From the NCBI RefSeq assembly GCF_947489715.1, contig NZ_CANLER010000007.1, forward strand, positions 1 to 64,000: a stretch of 64,000 bases of DNA, given 5' to 3'. This document shows, one piece after another, positions 17,013-26,049 of the stretch. Under the pieces are notes generated by a model. The model saw nothing but the letters and a program-made list of their open reading frames with translations. It was not told the origin of the DNA and made no database searches. This stretch comes from an uncultured Roseovarius sp. (GTDB lineage: Bacteria > Pseudomonadota > Alphaproteobacteria > Rhodobacterales > Rhodobacteraceae). Position numbers and translations under genes: made by a program. How positions within the stretch are numbered: position 1 is the stretch's first letter; each line of letters opens with the position of its first letter.

Positions 17013-17027
17013 TGGCTGGCTTTCTTG

Positions 17028-18488
17028 TCAGATCCCCGACGGGATGTTCAACGGATCGCGTTCGATCATCTTGGGCGCGGTGAGCGCCTTCCATTTGCTC
17101 AGCGCTTCGTGGGCCGAGGGGAAGGCAGGCCGTGGCACGAAACGGCCCCTGCCGGGTTGCGGCTGGCTGTTTTGACCCCAGGCCCAGATCACCTCGCCTC
17201 GGCTGATCGTATAGCGGGAGTTGGCGGTGACTTCGAAACCTTCGAAAACGTTGTAATCCAGGATCGAATGGTGGTTTGCCGGAGAGATCGTTTTGCTGAT
17301 CTTCGGGTCCCAGACCACGATATCCGCATCCGCCCCTTCGACGATGGCGCCTTTTTTCGGGTATATATTCAATATCTTGGCCACATTGGTGCTGGTTGCG
17401 GCGACGAATTCGTTCGGCGTCAGCCGCCCGGTTTCCACGCCATGCGTCCAGAGCACCGGCAGGCGTTCTTCCAGCCCGTTCGATCCGTTGGGAATGATGC
17501 GGAAATCATCGCGTCCGGCGCGTTTCTGCTCGGTGTTGAAGGCGGCGTGATCGGTCGCCACCACCTGCAAAGACCCGGCCTGCAACCCGGCCCAGAGGCT
17601 GTCCTGATGGTCCTTCGATCGGAAGGGCGGCGACATCACCCGCCGCGCGGCGTGGTCCCAATCCTTGTTGAAATATTCACTTTCATCCAGCGTCAGGAAC
17701 TGCACCAGCGGCTCGCCATAAACCCGCATGCCCTTCTGGCGCGCGCGCCGGATCGCCTCATGCGCCTGCTCGCAGCTGACATGCACGATATAGAGCGGCA
17801 CACCGGCGGCATCGGCGATACAGATCGCGCGGTTTGCGGCCTCGCCCTCGAATTCCGGCGGACGGGAATAGGCGTGACCCTCTGGCCCGGTGATGCCCTG
17901 GTTGAAATATTTCTCCTGCATCTCGGCCACCAGATCGCCGTTCTCGGCATGGACCATCGGCAGCGCGCCCAGCTCGGCGCAACGCTTGAACGAGGCGAAC
18001 ATCTCGTCATCCTCGATCATCAGCGCGCCCTTGTAGGCCATGAAATGCTTGAACGAGTTGACGCCCATATCGACGGCATCCTTCATCTCGTTGAAGATGT
18101 CCTCATTCCAGCCGGTGATCGCCATGTGATAGCCGATATCCGAGCAGATTTGCGGCGCGGATTTGCGGTGCCATTCGTTGATCGCATTCCGGATACTGCC
18201 GTCCGCGCCGGGCAGGCAGAAATCCACCAGCATCGTCGTGCCGCCACAGGCCGCGGCCCAGGTGCCCGTTTCGAAGGTTTCGGCCGCCGTGGTGCCCATG
18301 AAGGGCATTTCCAGGTGCGTGTGCGGGTCGATGCCACCGGGGATCACATAGGCGCCCTCGGCGTCGATATATTCATCGCCCTTGAGGTCCTCGCCGATCT
18401 GCTTGATCGTCTCGCCCTCGATCAGGACATCGGCCTTCCAGGTACGATCCGCCGTGCAGACGGTGCCGTTCTTGATGACTTTGGTCAT
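17028..18488 (-). CDS. hydA: dihydropyrimidinase (D-hydantoinase family)
   Basis: Second enzyme of reductive pyrimidine breakdown: it hydrolyses dihydrouracil or dihydrothymine to the N-carbamoyl-beta-amino acid. The 486-residue amidohydrolase has the metal-binding DPHTHLEM motif (H57, H59), the carboxylated lysine in FKHFMAYKGAL (about residue 150), further histidines in YIVHVSCEQAH, and the aspartate in ATDHAAF. It starts after AGGGGAG, downstream of the amidohydrolase gene and the small membrane-anchored gene, and leads into the ABC importer. Hydantoin is an alternative substrate, but the PreA/PreT neighbours favour pyrimidines. Confidence 0.94.
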   Translation of the reverse strand: MTKVIKNGTVCTADRTWKADVLIEGETIKQIGEDLKGDEYIDAEGAYVIPGGIDPHTHLEMPFMGTTAAETFETGTWAAACGGTTMLVDFCLPGADGSIRNAINEWHRKSAPQICSDIGYHMAITGWNEDIFNEMKDAVDMGVNSFKHFMAYKGALMIEDDEMFASFKRCAELGALPMVHAENGDLVAEMQEKYFNQGITGPEGHAYSRPPEFEGEAANRAICIADAAGVPLYIVHVSCEQAHEAIRRARQKGMRVYGEPLVQFLTLDESEYFNKDWDHAARRVMSPPFRSKDHQDSLWAGLQAGSLQVVATDHAAFNTEQKRAGRDDFRIIPNGSNGLEERLPVLWTHGVETGRLTPNEFVAATSTNVAKILNIYPKKGAIVEGADADIVVWDPKISKTISPANHHSILDYNVFEGFEVTANSRYTISRGEVIWAWGQNSQPQPGRGRFVPRPAFPSAHEALSKWKALTAPKMIERDPLNIPSGI

Positions 18489-18491
18489 GTG

Positions 18492-19076
18492 TTAGCTCCC
18501 CTTGCATCCTTGAAACATTGCGTTCGCGATAGCCTGATCGTCTTGGACTGTGATGGAGGCTATTGCGATGGTACAGTTCATGTCATTTTCCAACGCCCAG
18601 GTTTTGGGTTGGCCGGGGTAGAGTGACTTCAGATTAGCCCCGACAGAAACGTTGACGTAGCCGCTACCCTTTATGGAAAACAAGGCAACCAGATCGGTCT
18701 CGCAGTTTTGGTAGCTTGGATTCTGGTCGCTGATCATGAATAATTCTCCATTGGCCTTGCAGCCAACCTTGTCCACCAGGTTGAATTCTTTTCGCATCAA
18801 ATCTTGGGCGCGTACGAAGTTTTTGTTACCAACCTCTTGTATAATAGAGAGAATTCGCGCGCGGCTTTCTTTATCATATTGATCTAGAACGGGCTTCTGG
18901 CGGATGATTTCACCAAATTTTTCGAGAGTGTCATAAGCGATTGCCAAATCCCCGCTTCCAGCGCGAACACCGCTTTCGTAGGACTGGCGGTTTCCCATGA
19001 CGATACCGATCGCGAACCCCGCAGCAAGAAAAGTGACCGCTGATGCGATGTTTCCGAATGTTAAAATCTTCTGCAA
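18492..19076 (-). CDS. hypothetical membrane-anchored protein in the pyrimidine operon
   Basis: A 194-residue protein with one N-terminal hydrophobic segment (about 8-27) followed by a polar domain with several cysteines, probably outside the membrane. The start appears to be TTG with GGAG upstream, four bases after the amidohydrolase stop. Its base composition is visibly AT-richer than its neighbours, which suggests later insertion. I do not recognise a family and see no catalytic motif. Confidence 0.7.
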   Translation of the reverse strand: MQKILTFGNIASAVTFLAAGFAIGIVMGNRQSYESGVRAGSGDLAIAYDTLEKFGEIIRQKPVLDQYDKESRARILSIIQEVGNKNFVRAQDLMRKEFNLVDKVGCKANGELFMISDQNPSYQNCETDLVALFSIKGSGYVNVSVGANLKSLYPGQPKTWALENDMNCTIAIASITVQDDQAIANAMFQGCKGS

Positions 19077-19080
19077 TTAT

Positions 19081-20331
19081 TCACTCCACGATCTCCGCCG
19101 TTTCGACCACCGCGTGCATCAGCACATCCGTACCCGCCGTAGCCCATTCCTTGGAAATCTCTTCGGCCTCGTTGTGGCTCAGACCATCGACGCAGGGGCA
19201 CATGACCATAGCGGTGGGGGCGACGCGGTTGATCCAGCAGGCGTCATGGCCCGCGCCCGAGATCAGGTTGCGGTGCGAATACCCCAGACGTTCTGCGGCG
19301 TTGCGCACGGCGGTGACGCAGCCTTCGTCGAAGGTGACAGGATCAAATCCGCCGACCTGTTCGAATTCAACACCCAGCCCCATCTCATCGCAGATCGCCT
19401 GTGCCTCGACTTTCAGCCGCGCGACCATATCGTTGATCACGTCAAGATTGGGAGAGCGGAAATCGACGGTAAAGACCACCTGCCCGGGGATCACGTTGCG
19501 CGAATTGGGATAGACGTCGATATGACCCGCAGCACCCACCGCATCGGGGGCGTGGGACCAGGCGATTTCATCGACCTTTTGCAGTACGCGCGCCATGCCA
19601 AGGCCCGCATTCTTGCGCATGGGCATCGGCGTTGACCCGGTATGGCTGTCCTTGCCCGTGATCGTCACTTGCGTCCATGAAAGCCCCTGACCGTGCGTAA
19701 CCACACCAATGTCTTTACCTTCCGCCTCCAGTATCGGCCCTTGTTCGATATGGAGTTCAAAAAACGCATGCATCTTGCGGCTGCCCACCGGTTCTTCGCC
19801 GCGCCAGCCGATGCGCTTCAACTCATCTCCGAATTTTTTGCCCTCGGCGTCTTCGCGCGCGTAGGCCCAGTCTTCTTCGTGGATACCCGCAAACACGCCC
19901 GACGCCAGCATCGCGGGGGCAAAGCGTGTGCCTTCCTCGTTGGTCCAGTTGGTCACGACGATCGGGTGCTTGGTCTTGATGTCGAGGTCATTCAACGTGC
20001 GGATCAGCTCCAGCCCCGCCAGAACGCCCAGAACGCCATCATATTTGCCGCCCGTCGGCTGGGTGTCGAGGTGGGACCCGACATAAACCGGGAGAGCGTC
20101 AGGGTCGGTTCCCTCTCGCCGCGCGAACATGTTGCCCATCGTGTCGAGGCCCATGCTCATGCCAGCCGCCTCACACCAGGATTGGAACAGCGTGCGGCCT
20201 TCGCCATCTTCATCGGTGACCGTCTGGCGATTGTTGCCGCCGGCGATGCCGGGGCCGATCTTTGCCATCTCCATCAGGCTGTCCCACAGACGCTCGCCAT
20301 TGATTTTCAGATTCTCGCCGGGGGCTGCCAT
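19081..20331 (-). CDS. hyuC: Zn-dependent amidohydrolase, beta-ureidopropionase / N-carbamoyl hydrolase type
   Basis: An M20-type hydrolase that would release ammonia and CO2 from N-carbamoyl-beta-alanine, the third step of reductive pyrimidine degradation. Metal ligands are visible in GSHLDTQ, GGKYDGVLG, TNEEG, ELHIEQGP and GLSHNEAE. I chose the ATG at 20331, preceded by GGGAGAA, rather than an upstream ATG at 20382; this gives 416 residues, normal for the family. Allantoate amidohydrolases look alike, but the dihydropyrimidinase neighbour argues for the ureido substrate. Two RutR-like operators lie just upstream. Confidence 0.88.
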   Translation of the reverse strand: MAAPGENLKINGERLWDSLMEMAKIGPGIAGGNNRQTVTDEDGEGRTLFQSWCEAAGMSMGLDTMGNMFARREGTDPDALPVYVGSHLDTQPTGGKYDGVLGVLAGLELIRTLNDLDIKTKHPIVVTNWTNEEGTRFAPAMLASGVFAGIHEEDWAYAREDAEGKKFGDELKRIGWRGEEPVGSRKMHAFFELHIEQGPILEAEGKDIGVVTHGQGLSWTQVTITGKDSHTGSTPMPMRKNAGLGMARVLQKVDEIAWSHAPDAVGAAGHIDVYPNSRNVIPGQVVFTVDFRSPNLDVINDMVARLKVEAQAICDEMGLGVEFEQVGGFDPVTFDEGCVTAVRNAAERLGYSHRNLISGAGHDACWINRVAPTAMVMCPCVDGLSHNEAEEISKEWATAGTDVLMHAVVETAEIVE

Positions 20332-20386
20332 GTCATGTTCTCCCTTGGTCGGGCCTTCTGCTGGCCTCTTGCAATCGGTCACATCC

Positions 20387-20400
20387 TGACCGTATGGTCA
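20387..20400. promoter_or_regulatory. RutR-like operator 1
   Basis: TGACCGTATGGTCA is an inverted repeat with 5-bp arms and a 4-base centre, close to the E. coli RutR consensus TTGACCAnnTGGTCAA. It lies between the divergent amidohydrolase and TetR genes. The surrounding bases (CATCC before, AGAA after) are the same as at operator 2. Confidence 0.7.
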
Positions 20401-20419
20401 AGAAGAGAGCACCACATCC

Positions 20420-20433
20420 TGACCAACCGGTCA
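20420..20433. promoter_or_regulatory. RutR-like operator 2
   Basis: TGACCAACCGGTCA repeats operator 1 exactly 33 bases further on, three helical turns, so dimers would sit on the same face of the DNA. Together the two sites probably let the RutR-like protein control both the catabolic operon and its own gene. Confidence 0.7.
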
Positions 20434-20457
20434 AGAACTTTCTGAGAGATATGCGCG

Positions 20458-21099
20458 ATGCCCCAGACCGCCCGCCCCCTGAGCAAAAAGGAAATCCGGC
20501 AGGAGAATGAACGGGTCATTCTGGAGGCGGCGGAAAAAGTCTTTGCCGAGGCAGGGTTTGGCGGGGCAACGATGCAGTTGATTGCCGATCTGGCGGGTCT
20601 GCCCAAGGCCAATCTGCATTATTATTTTCCGACCAAAGAAGCGCTTTATCGCGAGGTGGTTCAGAAGATTTTTCAGAATTGGCTGAAAGCAGCGGATGCT
20701 TTCGACGAGGCACCCGGCCCGGTCGAGGGAATCGGTGCCTATATCGACGCCAAGATGGAAATCAGCCGGCAGCATCCGGCGGGGTCCAAGGTCTGGGCAT
20801 CCGAGGTGATGCACCGCGCGCCGGTCATTCAGGACTATCTTGAGACCACGCTGGTCGAGTGGACGGATGGGCGCATGGCGGTCATTCAACGCTGGATTGA
20901 TGAGGGCAAGATGGACCCGATCGATCCGCGTCACCTGCTCTATATGCTCTGGGCCACGACCCAGCACTACGCCGATTTCGGCCACCAGATCGAAACGCTG
21001 AATGACGGGGCAGCGCTGTCTGATGCACAGTGGGAGGCGGCAAAAGCCACGATAAAATCCATCATTCTTGCCGGTATCGGCGCGACGGGTCGGCACTGA
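20458..21099 (+). CDS. rutR: TetR-family regulator, RutR-like (first copy)
   Basis: A 213-residue TetR regulator: helix-turn-helix near the N-terminus (about 20-65, GGATMQLIADLAGLPKANLHYYF) and a ligand domain ending in a QHYADF stretch shared with the next gene. RutR in E. coli binds uracil/thymine and controls pyrimidine catabolism. Here the gene is divergent from the amidohydrolase with two operators between. The symbol is by similarity and context. Confidence 0.85.
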   Translation: MPQTARPLSKKEIRQENERVILEAAEKVFAEAGFGGATMQLIADLAGLPKANLHYYFPTKEALYREVVQKIFQNWLKAADAFDEAPGPVEGIGAYIDAKMEISRQHPAGSKVWASEVMHRAPVIQDYLETTLVEWTDGRMAVIQRWIDEGKMDPIDPRHLLYMLWATTQHYADFGHQIETLNDGAALSDAQWEAAKATIKSIILAGIGATGRH

Positions 21100-21171
21100 C
21101 CCTGTTGCCTGATCTTTCCACGCGGTCAGAAATGCCGCATTGTGAACCGAACCCACCAGTTTCCGAGTGCA

Positions 21172-21792
21172 ATGATGAGTGACGCGCAGCCAACAAAGAA
21201 AACAAGCCGTATCCAACAGCGCAATCGCACGCTGATCCTGGATGCGGCGCTTGATGTGTTTTCCAAACATGGTTTTCGCGGGGCGACGCTGGATCAGATT
21301 GCCAAGCAGGCCGGGCTGAGCAAGCCAAACATTCTCTATTACTTTGAGGGCAAGGAAGACATTCACGTCACATTGCTTAATCACCTGATGGATACGTGGC
21401 TGGACCCGTTGCGGCAGATAGACCCCGGCGGCGAGCCGCTTGAGGAGATCATGCGCTATGTCCGGCTCAAGCTGGAGATGAGCTATGAATTCCCGCGTGA
21501 GAGTCGCCTTTTTGCCAACGAAATTCTGCAAGGTGCACCGCGGATGGGACCGCATCTGGAGACCGGTCTGAGGCCGCTTGTCGATGAGAAGGCGGCGGTT
21601 ATTCAGGGCTGGATCGACGCTGGCAAGCTGGCCCCGGTCGATCCACGCCACCTGATTTTTTCGATCTGGGCGACCACTCAGCACTACGCGGATTTTGAAG
21701 CGCAGATCGAGGCCTTGATGGCGGGCGAGCGGGCACATGACGGCGCAAGCGCTTATCTGGACGCGCTTTTTCGCAGGTTGCTTGTGCCCTGA
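21172..21792 (+). CDS. TetR-family regulator, RutR-like (second copy)
   Basis: A 206-residue paralogue of the preceding regulator, sharing the WATTQHYADF motif, the same length and the same helix-turn-helix context (GATLDQIAKQAGLSKPNILYYF). I placed the start at the ATG at 21172 because the N-termini then align; a GTG at 21142 is the alternative. It lacks a strong ribosome-binding site. It may be a tandem duplicate that has specialised for another ligand. Confidence 0.85.
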   Translation: MMSDAQPTKKTSRIQQRNRTLILDAALDVFSKHGFRGATLDQIAKQAGLSKPNILYYFEGKEDIHVTLLNHLMDTWLDPLRQIDPGGEPLEEIMRYVRLKLEMSYEFPRESRLFANEILQGAPRMGPHLETGLRPLVDEKAAVIQGWIDAGKLAPVDPRHLIFSIWATTQHYADFEAQIEALMAGERAHDGASAYLDALFRRLLVP

Positions 21793-21854
21793 TGCGCGTT
21801 TCCTGCCAGCAGGTAAAATCGTAGTTTCACCAGGTAATCAACCAGAGGTGCGAC

Positions 21855-22313
21855 ATGGCCGATATTCAACCCAAACTGATTGGCATCAATCACGTGGCGC
21901 TGGAAGTCGGCGATATTGACGAAGCGCTTGCGTTTTATGGTAAATATTTCCGGTTCGAGTTGCGAGGGCGCGGCGATGGCGCTGCCTTTATCGATATGGG
22001 TGACCAGTTTCTTGCGCTGATGCAGGTCGATGACATTCAAACCGACAGCATCCGCCATTTCGGGCTGGTGGTCGACGACCGCGACGGGCTTCGTGCCCGG
22101 ATGGAGGCGGACGGTGTTCCCTTCGTTTCGAAAAAACGGTTTGATTTTCTTGATCCCTGGGGCAATCGCGTCGAAATCGTCGCCTATCCCGATATACAGT
22201 TCCTAAAAATACGCCAGGTACTGGAGGCAATGGGACAGGAAGGGCTGCGCAAATCCGATCAAGCCCTCGAAGAATTGCGCGGGAAAGGTATTGACACTCA
22301 AGGCATTGCTTAA
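21855..22313 (+). CDS. VOC (glyoxalase/bleomycin-resistance) superfamily protein
   Basis: A 152-residue protein with the VOC pattern: an N-terminal INHVALEVGDIDEALAFYGKYF repeat and a C-terminal WGNRVEIVAY motif with a metal-ligand type glutamate. GAGGTGCGAC is its ribosome-binding site. VOC proteins include lyases, dioxygenases and resistance proteins, so the reaction is not deducible. It follows the two regulators in the same direction and ends at the preA terminator. Confidence 0.85.
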   Translation: MADIQPKLIGINHVALEVGDIDEALAFYGKYFRFELRGRGDGAAFIDMGDQFLALMQVDDIQTDSIRHFGLVVDDRDGLRARMEADGVPFVSKKRFDFLDPWGNRVEIVAYPDIQFLKIRQVLEAMGQEGLRKSDQALEELRGKGIDTQGIA

Positions 22314-22323
22314 ATTAAGAAAA

Positions 22324-22346
22324 CCCGGCGTCGGTAGAACGCCGGG
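22324..22346 (-). terminator. intrinsic terminator after preA
   Basis: CCCGGCGT (22324-22331) pairs with ACGCCGGG (22339-22346) across a seven-base loop. On the minus strand the stem is followed by TTTTCTTAATTT, a good T tract for ending the preT-preA operon. The convergent VOC gene may use it weakly. Confidence 0.85.
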
Positions 22347-22358
22347 CAAAAATACAAT

Positions 22359-23663
22359 CTATTCGGCGGCACAGGTTCCCGGATTATTCGGGTGGGTCGT
22401 CCAGTTAGCGTATTCCTTTTCCACAACCTTGCCAGTGCGCGGGTCGGTGGTGCCGGGGGCCATCTGCTCCATGGTAATGCAGCCCTCGACCGGGCAGACA
22501 TTGACGCAGAGATTGCAGGCGACGCATTCGTCATCCATTACCTCGAAGACACGATCATCGGACATGGAAATCGCCTGATGCGATGTATCCTCACAGGCTG
22601 CATAACAACGACCGCAGTTGATGCAGAGATCCTGATTGATCTTGGCCTTGGCGATATAATTGAGGTTCAGATGCTGCCAGTCACTGCAATTGGGCACGGC
22701 GCGGCGGACGATATCAGCGGTGTCGGTGATGCCCTTTTCATCCATCCACTGGCTGAGGCCCGAGATCATTTCCTGCACGATCTTGAAGCCATAGGTCATG
22801 GCGGCGGTGCAGACCTGAACGTTACCGGCACCAAGCGCCATGAACTCGGCCGCATCGCGCCAGGTGGTGACGCCGCCAATGCCGCTGATCGGCAATTCAG
22901 CCATATCCGGCGAGCGGGCGATTTCGGCAACCATGTTCAGCGCAATCGGCTTCACTGCCGGGCCGCAATAGCCGCCATGCGCGCCCTTGCCGTCGATGGT
23001 CGGCTTGGGCGCAAACAGGTCCAGATCGACGCTGGTGATTGAATTGATCGTGTTGATCAGGCTGACCGCGTCGGCACCGCCTTCCATCGCAGCGCGGGCG
23101 GGGTTGCGGATGTCGGTGATGTTGGGGGTCAGTTTGACAATGACAGGCAGGTCAGAATGCTTTTTGCACCAATGCGCGACCTGGCCCACATATTCCGGCA
23201 CCTGTCCCACGGCGCTGCCCATGCCGCGTTCGCTCATCCCGTGAGGGCAGCCGAAATTCAACTCGACCCCGTCGCAACCGGTATCCTCGACCCGGTGCAG
23301 AATTTCTTTCCAAGCGTCTTCGTTCACCGGAACCATCAGGGACGCGATGAGGGCGTGATCGGGGTAGTCTTTCTTAACCCGCTTCATCTCTTCCAGGTTC
23401 GTCTCAAGCGGTCGGTCAGTGATCAACTCGATGTTGTTCAATCCCAATAGCCGGCGGTCGGCACCCCAGATCGCGCCATATCGCGGGCCATTTACGTTGA
23501 CGACCGGGGGGCCTGCTTCGCCAAGGGTTTTCCAGACGACACCGCCCCATCCAGCCTCGAACGCGCGACGGACATTGTATTCCTTATCCGTCGGTGGGGC
23601 CGAGGCCAGCCAGAACGGGTTGGGGGATTTGATCCCGATGAAATTGGATGTCAGATCAGCCAT
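22359..23663 (-). CDS. preA: NAD-dependent dihydropyrimidine dehydrogenase subunit PreA
   Basis: PreA carries the FMN-dependent TIM-barrel that reduces uracil and thymine to the dihydro forms (reversible), the first step of the reductive pathway. The 434-residue protein has the dihydroorotate-dehydrogenase-like barrel (about 1-310, with ELNFGCPHG and a reactive-cysteine region near GGYCGPAVKP) and two C-terminal [4Fe-4S] motifs, CINCGRCYAAC and CVACNLCVNVCP, which pass electrons from PreT. It is last in the preT operon, after a methyltransferase gene. Confidence 0.95.
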   Translation of the reverse strand: MADLTSNFIGIKSPNPFWLASAPPTDKEYNVRRAFEAGWGGVVWKTLGEAGPPVVNVNGPRYGAIWGADRRLLGLNNIELITDRPLETNLEEMKRVKKDYPDHALIASLMVPVNEDAWKEILHRVEDTGCDGVELNFGCPHGMSERGMGSAVGQVPEYVGQVAHWCKKHSDLPVIVKLTPNITDIRNPARAAMEGGADAVSLINTINSITSVDLDLFAPKPTIDGKGAHGGYCGPAVKPIALNMVAEIARSPDMAELPISGIGGVTTWRDAAEFMALGAGNVQVCTAAMTYGFKIVQEMISGLSQWMDEKGITDTADIVRRAVPNCSDWQHLNLNYIAKAKINQDLCINCGRCYAACEDTSHQAISMSDDRVFEVMDDECVACNLCVNVCPVEGCITMEQMAPGTTDPRTGKVVEKEYANWTTHPNNPGTCAAE

Positions 23664-23686
23664 TGGCTTTCCTTTCCCTTTTGGCG

Positions 23687-24529
23687 CTAGCCCTGTGCTG
23701 GCAAGCGAAAGATCATTTCAACCGGTGCGATATCGCCGGCGTGAAGATGGGTGATATAGTTTTCGATTTTTACCTTGCCGGTCTCGTGCATCAGCAGATG
23801 AATGCCGACTGGTGGCGGACCGCCCGCCTTTGCGAAACGGGCGAAAACCCTTTCAAAAAAGTCACTTGCGAATTCTGAACGGTCACGCTCGGCGATTAGT
23901 TCGAACCCTGCGGTACTGGCCGCGGAGCGATAGCTGGACGGGGGTGTTACAAACGAAAATGCGGCCTCTTCCGCCCAGGGAAAGGGGAAAGTCAAGGCGC
24001 TTTCCGAGCCCTTCATCACGTCAAAAAGCGCGAAAGTGCCGCCCGGAACAAGGACGCGGGCGGCCTCTTTGAACAGCGTCTCCTTGTCTTCGATATTCAT
24101 CCCCACGTGGAACATCAGGGCCAGATCAGCGCTGTTATCCGGTTCGGGGATATCAAGGGCGCTGCCGACCTGGAAGCTGGTGCTGCTGGCCATGTCCACG
24201 AGGTCCGAAAGGGCCCTGGCGGTGTCGACGAAATCAGGTGTCAGATCGAAGCCCCGCACCTGCGCACCGGTTCGTGCAGCAACATGCCGCGCCGCGCCGC
24301 CGATGCCGCACCCGATGTCCAGCACCCGGGTTTCTTGGGTGATTTCAAGCTGATCCAGCAAGGCATCCGTCGCCTCAAGCCCGCCGGTGTGGAATTCATC
24401 CACCGGTTTCAGGTCCTCGATGTCCGGTGCGTCCGGGTCCACTCCAGAGGCGCGCAAAGCCGAACGGATATTCTCCAACAGGCTTTCGCCGGAATAATGC
24501 TTGGCAACGCGGGTTTCGACATCACTCAT
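23687..24529 (-). CDS. class I SAM-dependent methyltransferase
   Basis: A 280-residue Rossmann-fold methyltransferase. Motif I is VLDIGCGIGG, followed by the FDLTPDFVDTA acidic loop and LMFHVGMNIEDK in the post-I region, as in UbiE or dimethylglycine-type methyltransferases. I prefer the ATG at 24529 (AAGGA upstream) to the one at 24550. It sits between preT and preA with short gaps and so must be co-transcribed. Its substrate is unknown; a modified pyrimidine or downstream acid is only a guess. Confidence 0.82.
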   Translation of the reverse strand: MSDVETRVAKHYSGESLLENIRSALRASGVDPDAPDIEDLKPVDEFHTGGLEATDALLDQLEITQETRVLDIGCGIGGAARHVAARTGAQVRGFDLTPDFVDTARALSDLVDMASSTSFQVGSALDIPEPDNSADLALMFHVGMNIEDKETLFKEAARVLVPGGTFALFDVMKGSESALTFPFPWAEEAAFSFVTPPSSYRSAASTAGFELIAERDRSEFASDFFERVFARFAKAGGPPPVGIHLLMHETGKVKIENYITHLHAGDIAPVEMIFRLPAQG

Positions 24530-24571
24530 GCGACCGGTCCTTTGCAGCAAGGGGGATATGCCCCAAACCTA

Positions 24572-25894
24572 TCACGAAACCAGCGATGCGTGGATGTCTT
24601 CGGCGGCGTCACGGCCTTCGGCCACGGCGGTCACGGTCAGGTCATCGCCACCCGCAGCGCAATCGCCTCCGGCCCAGACACCGGCGATGCTGGTGCGGCC
24701 TGCGCCGGTGATTGCGATCTTGCGCCCGTCGAGGTCGGGCAGATCATCGCCCTCCAAGGTCTGGCCGATGGCTTTGAAAACTTGGTCAGCGGCCAGCCGT
24801 ACGGTTTCACCGGTTGGGGTCAGATCATCGCCGGTATATTCGAACTCAATCTCGCGGACGGCACCATTGCCATGCACCGCCTTGGGAGAGGCGTTGGTTA
24901 TGATGCGAACACCTTTGGAGGCGGCGAGATCCTGTTCAAAGGTGCTGGCATTCATCCGGTCGCGGCCCCGGCGATAGACCAGACTGACATTGAGAGCACC
25001 CAGAAGTTTGGCCTGCACGGCGGCGTCGACAGCGGTCATGCCGCCGCCGATAACGACCACGTCACGGCCAACAGGTTGGTTCGACAGGTCACTGGACTGG
25101 CGCAAATCCGAAATGAAATCAACGGCATCCAGCACCCCTTCCTTGTCTTCGCCTTGCAGCCCGAGCGCATTGACGCCGCCAAGGCCGATGCCAAGGAACA
25201 CCGCGTCATGGCTGGATATCAACTGCTCCAGCGTCATGTCACGACCCAGCCGCTTTCCGGTTTCCAGCGTGATGCCACCGATTTGCATCAGCCATGCGAC
25301 CTCGCGTTCGGCAAAGCCGTCAACGGTCTTGTAGGTGGCGATGCCGAATTCATTCAGGCCGCCGGGCTTGTTGCGACCGTCATAGAGCGTGACGTCATGG
25401 CCTTTCATCGCCAGACGGTGCGCACAGGCCAGACCGGCAGGGCCTGCACCCACGACGGCAACGGATTTGCCCGTGGCCTCGGCCCGCGTGAAAGGGTTCG
25501 TGCCTTTTTCCATAAGCGTATCAGTGGCATAGCGCTGCAACTGGCCAATCAAGACAGGTTTGCCCTCGGCTGCCTCGCGCACACAAGCCTGTTCACAAAG
25601 CGTTTCGGTTGGGCAGACGCGGGCGCACATGCCCCCCAGAATGTTCTGGCTCAGAATGGTATTGGCTGCCGCTTCGGGTGTGCCGGTGGCGATCTGACGG
25701 ATGAAGAGAGGGATGTCGATATCGGTGGGGCAGGCGGTGATGCAGGGGGCATCGTGGCAGAAGTAGCAGCGATCGGCGGCCACCAAGGCTTCGTGATCGT
25801 CAAGCGGTGGATGCAGGTCGGAAAAGTTATCGGCATAGGCGGGCTGGTCGAGCCGTCCGGCGGCGATGCCGGGGGTCAGCGCATTGTTGGTCAT
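24572..25894 (-). CDS. preT: NAD(P)-dependent dihydropyrimidine dehydrogenase subunit PreT
   Basis: PreT takes hydride from NAD(P)H through FAD and iron-sulfur clusters to PreA. The 440-residue protein has an N-terminal cysteine-rich region (CYFCHDAPCITACP and CARVCPTETLCEQACV, about 42-110), an FAD-binding VGAGPAGLACAHR motif, and a second nucleotide site VIGGGMTAVDAA. It resembles the glutamate synthase small subunit, but the PreA gene two positions downstream settles the identity. Confidence 0.94.
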   Translation of the reverse strand: MTNNALTPGIAAGRLDQPAYADNFSDLHPPLDDHEALVAADRCYFCHDAPCITACPTDIDIPLFIRQIATGTPEAAANTILSQNILGGMCARVCPTETLCEQACVREAAEGKPVLIGQLQRYATDTLMEKGTNPFTRAEATGKSVAVVGAGPAGLACAHRLAMKGHDVTLYDGRNKPGGLNEFGIATYKTVDGFAEREVAWLMQIGGITLETGKRLGRDMTLEQLISSHDAVFLGIGLGGVNALGLQGEDKEGVLDAVDFISDLRQSSDLSNQPVGRDVVVIGGGMTAVDAAVQAKLLGALNVSLVYRRGRDRMNASTFEQDLAASKGVRIITNASPKAVHGNGAVREIEFEYTGDDLTPTGETVRLAADQVFKAIGQTLEGDDLPDLDGRKIAITGAGRTSIAGVWAGGDCAAGGDDLTVTAVAEGRDAAEDIHASLVS

Positions 25895-26049
25895 GGCTTC
25901 CTCATCGGTGGCGAAATAACCCTTTTAGTGTGCCACATTCTTAAATTTTATCAATTGGTAAAATTTTTATTTTCACGGACACCGAACGCCATCCTTGTGT
26001 CAGGCCACGAATCAGGGGCGAACCCCTTGGTTAACAAGGAAAAACCCGG

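Noticed and set aside
16665..18626. 653-codon plus-strand open frame
   Set aside because: Antisense to the ATPase and dihydropyrimidinase genes, whose motifs are clear; no motif of its own.
20431..21738. 435-codon minus-strand open frame
   Set aside because: Antisense to both TetR genes, which have clear helix-turn-helix regions.
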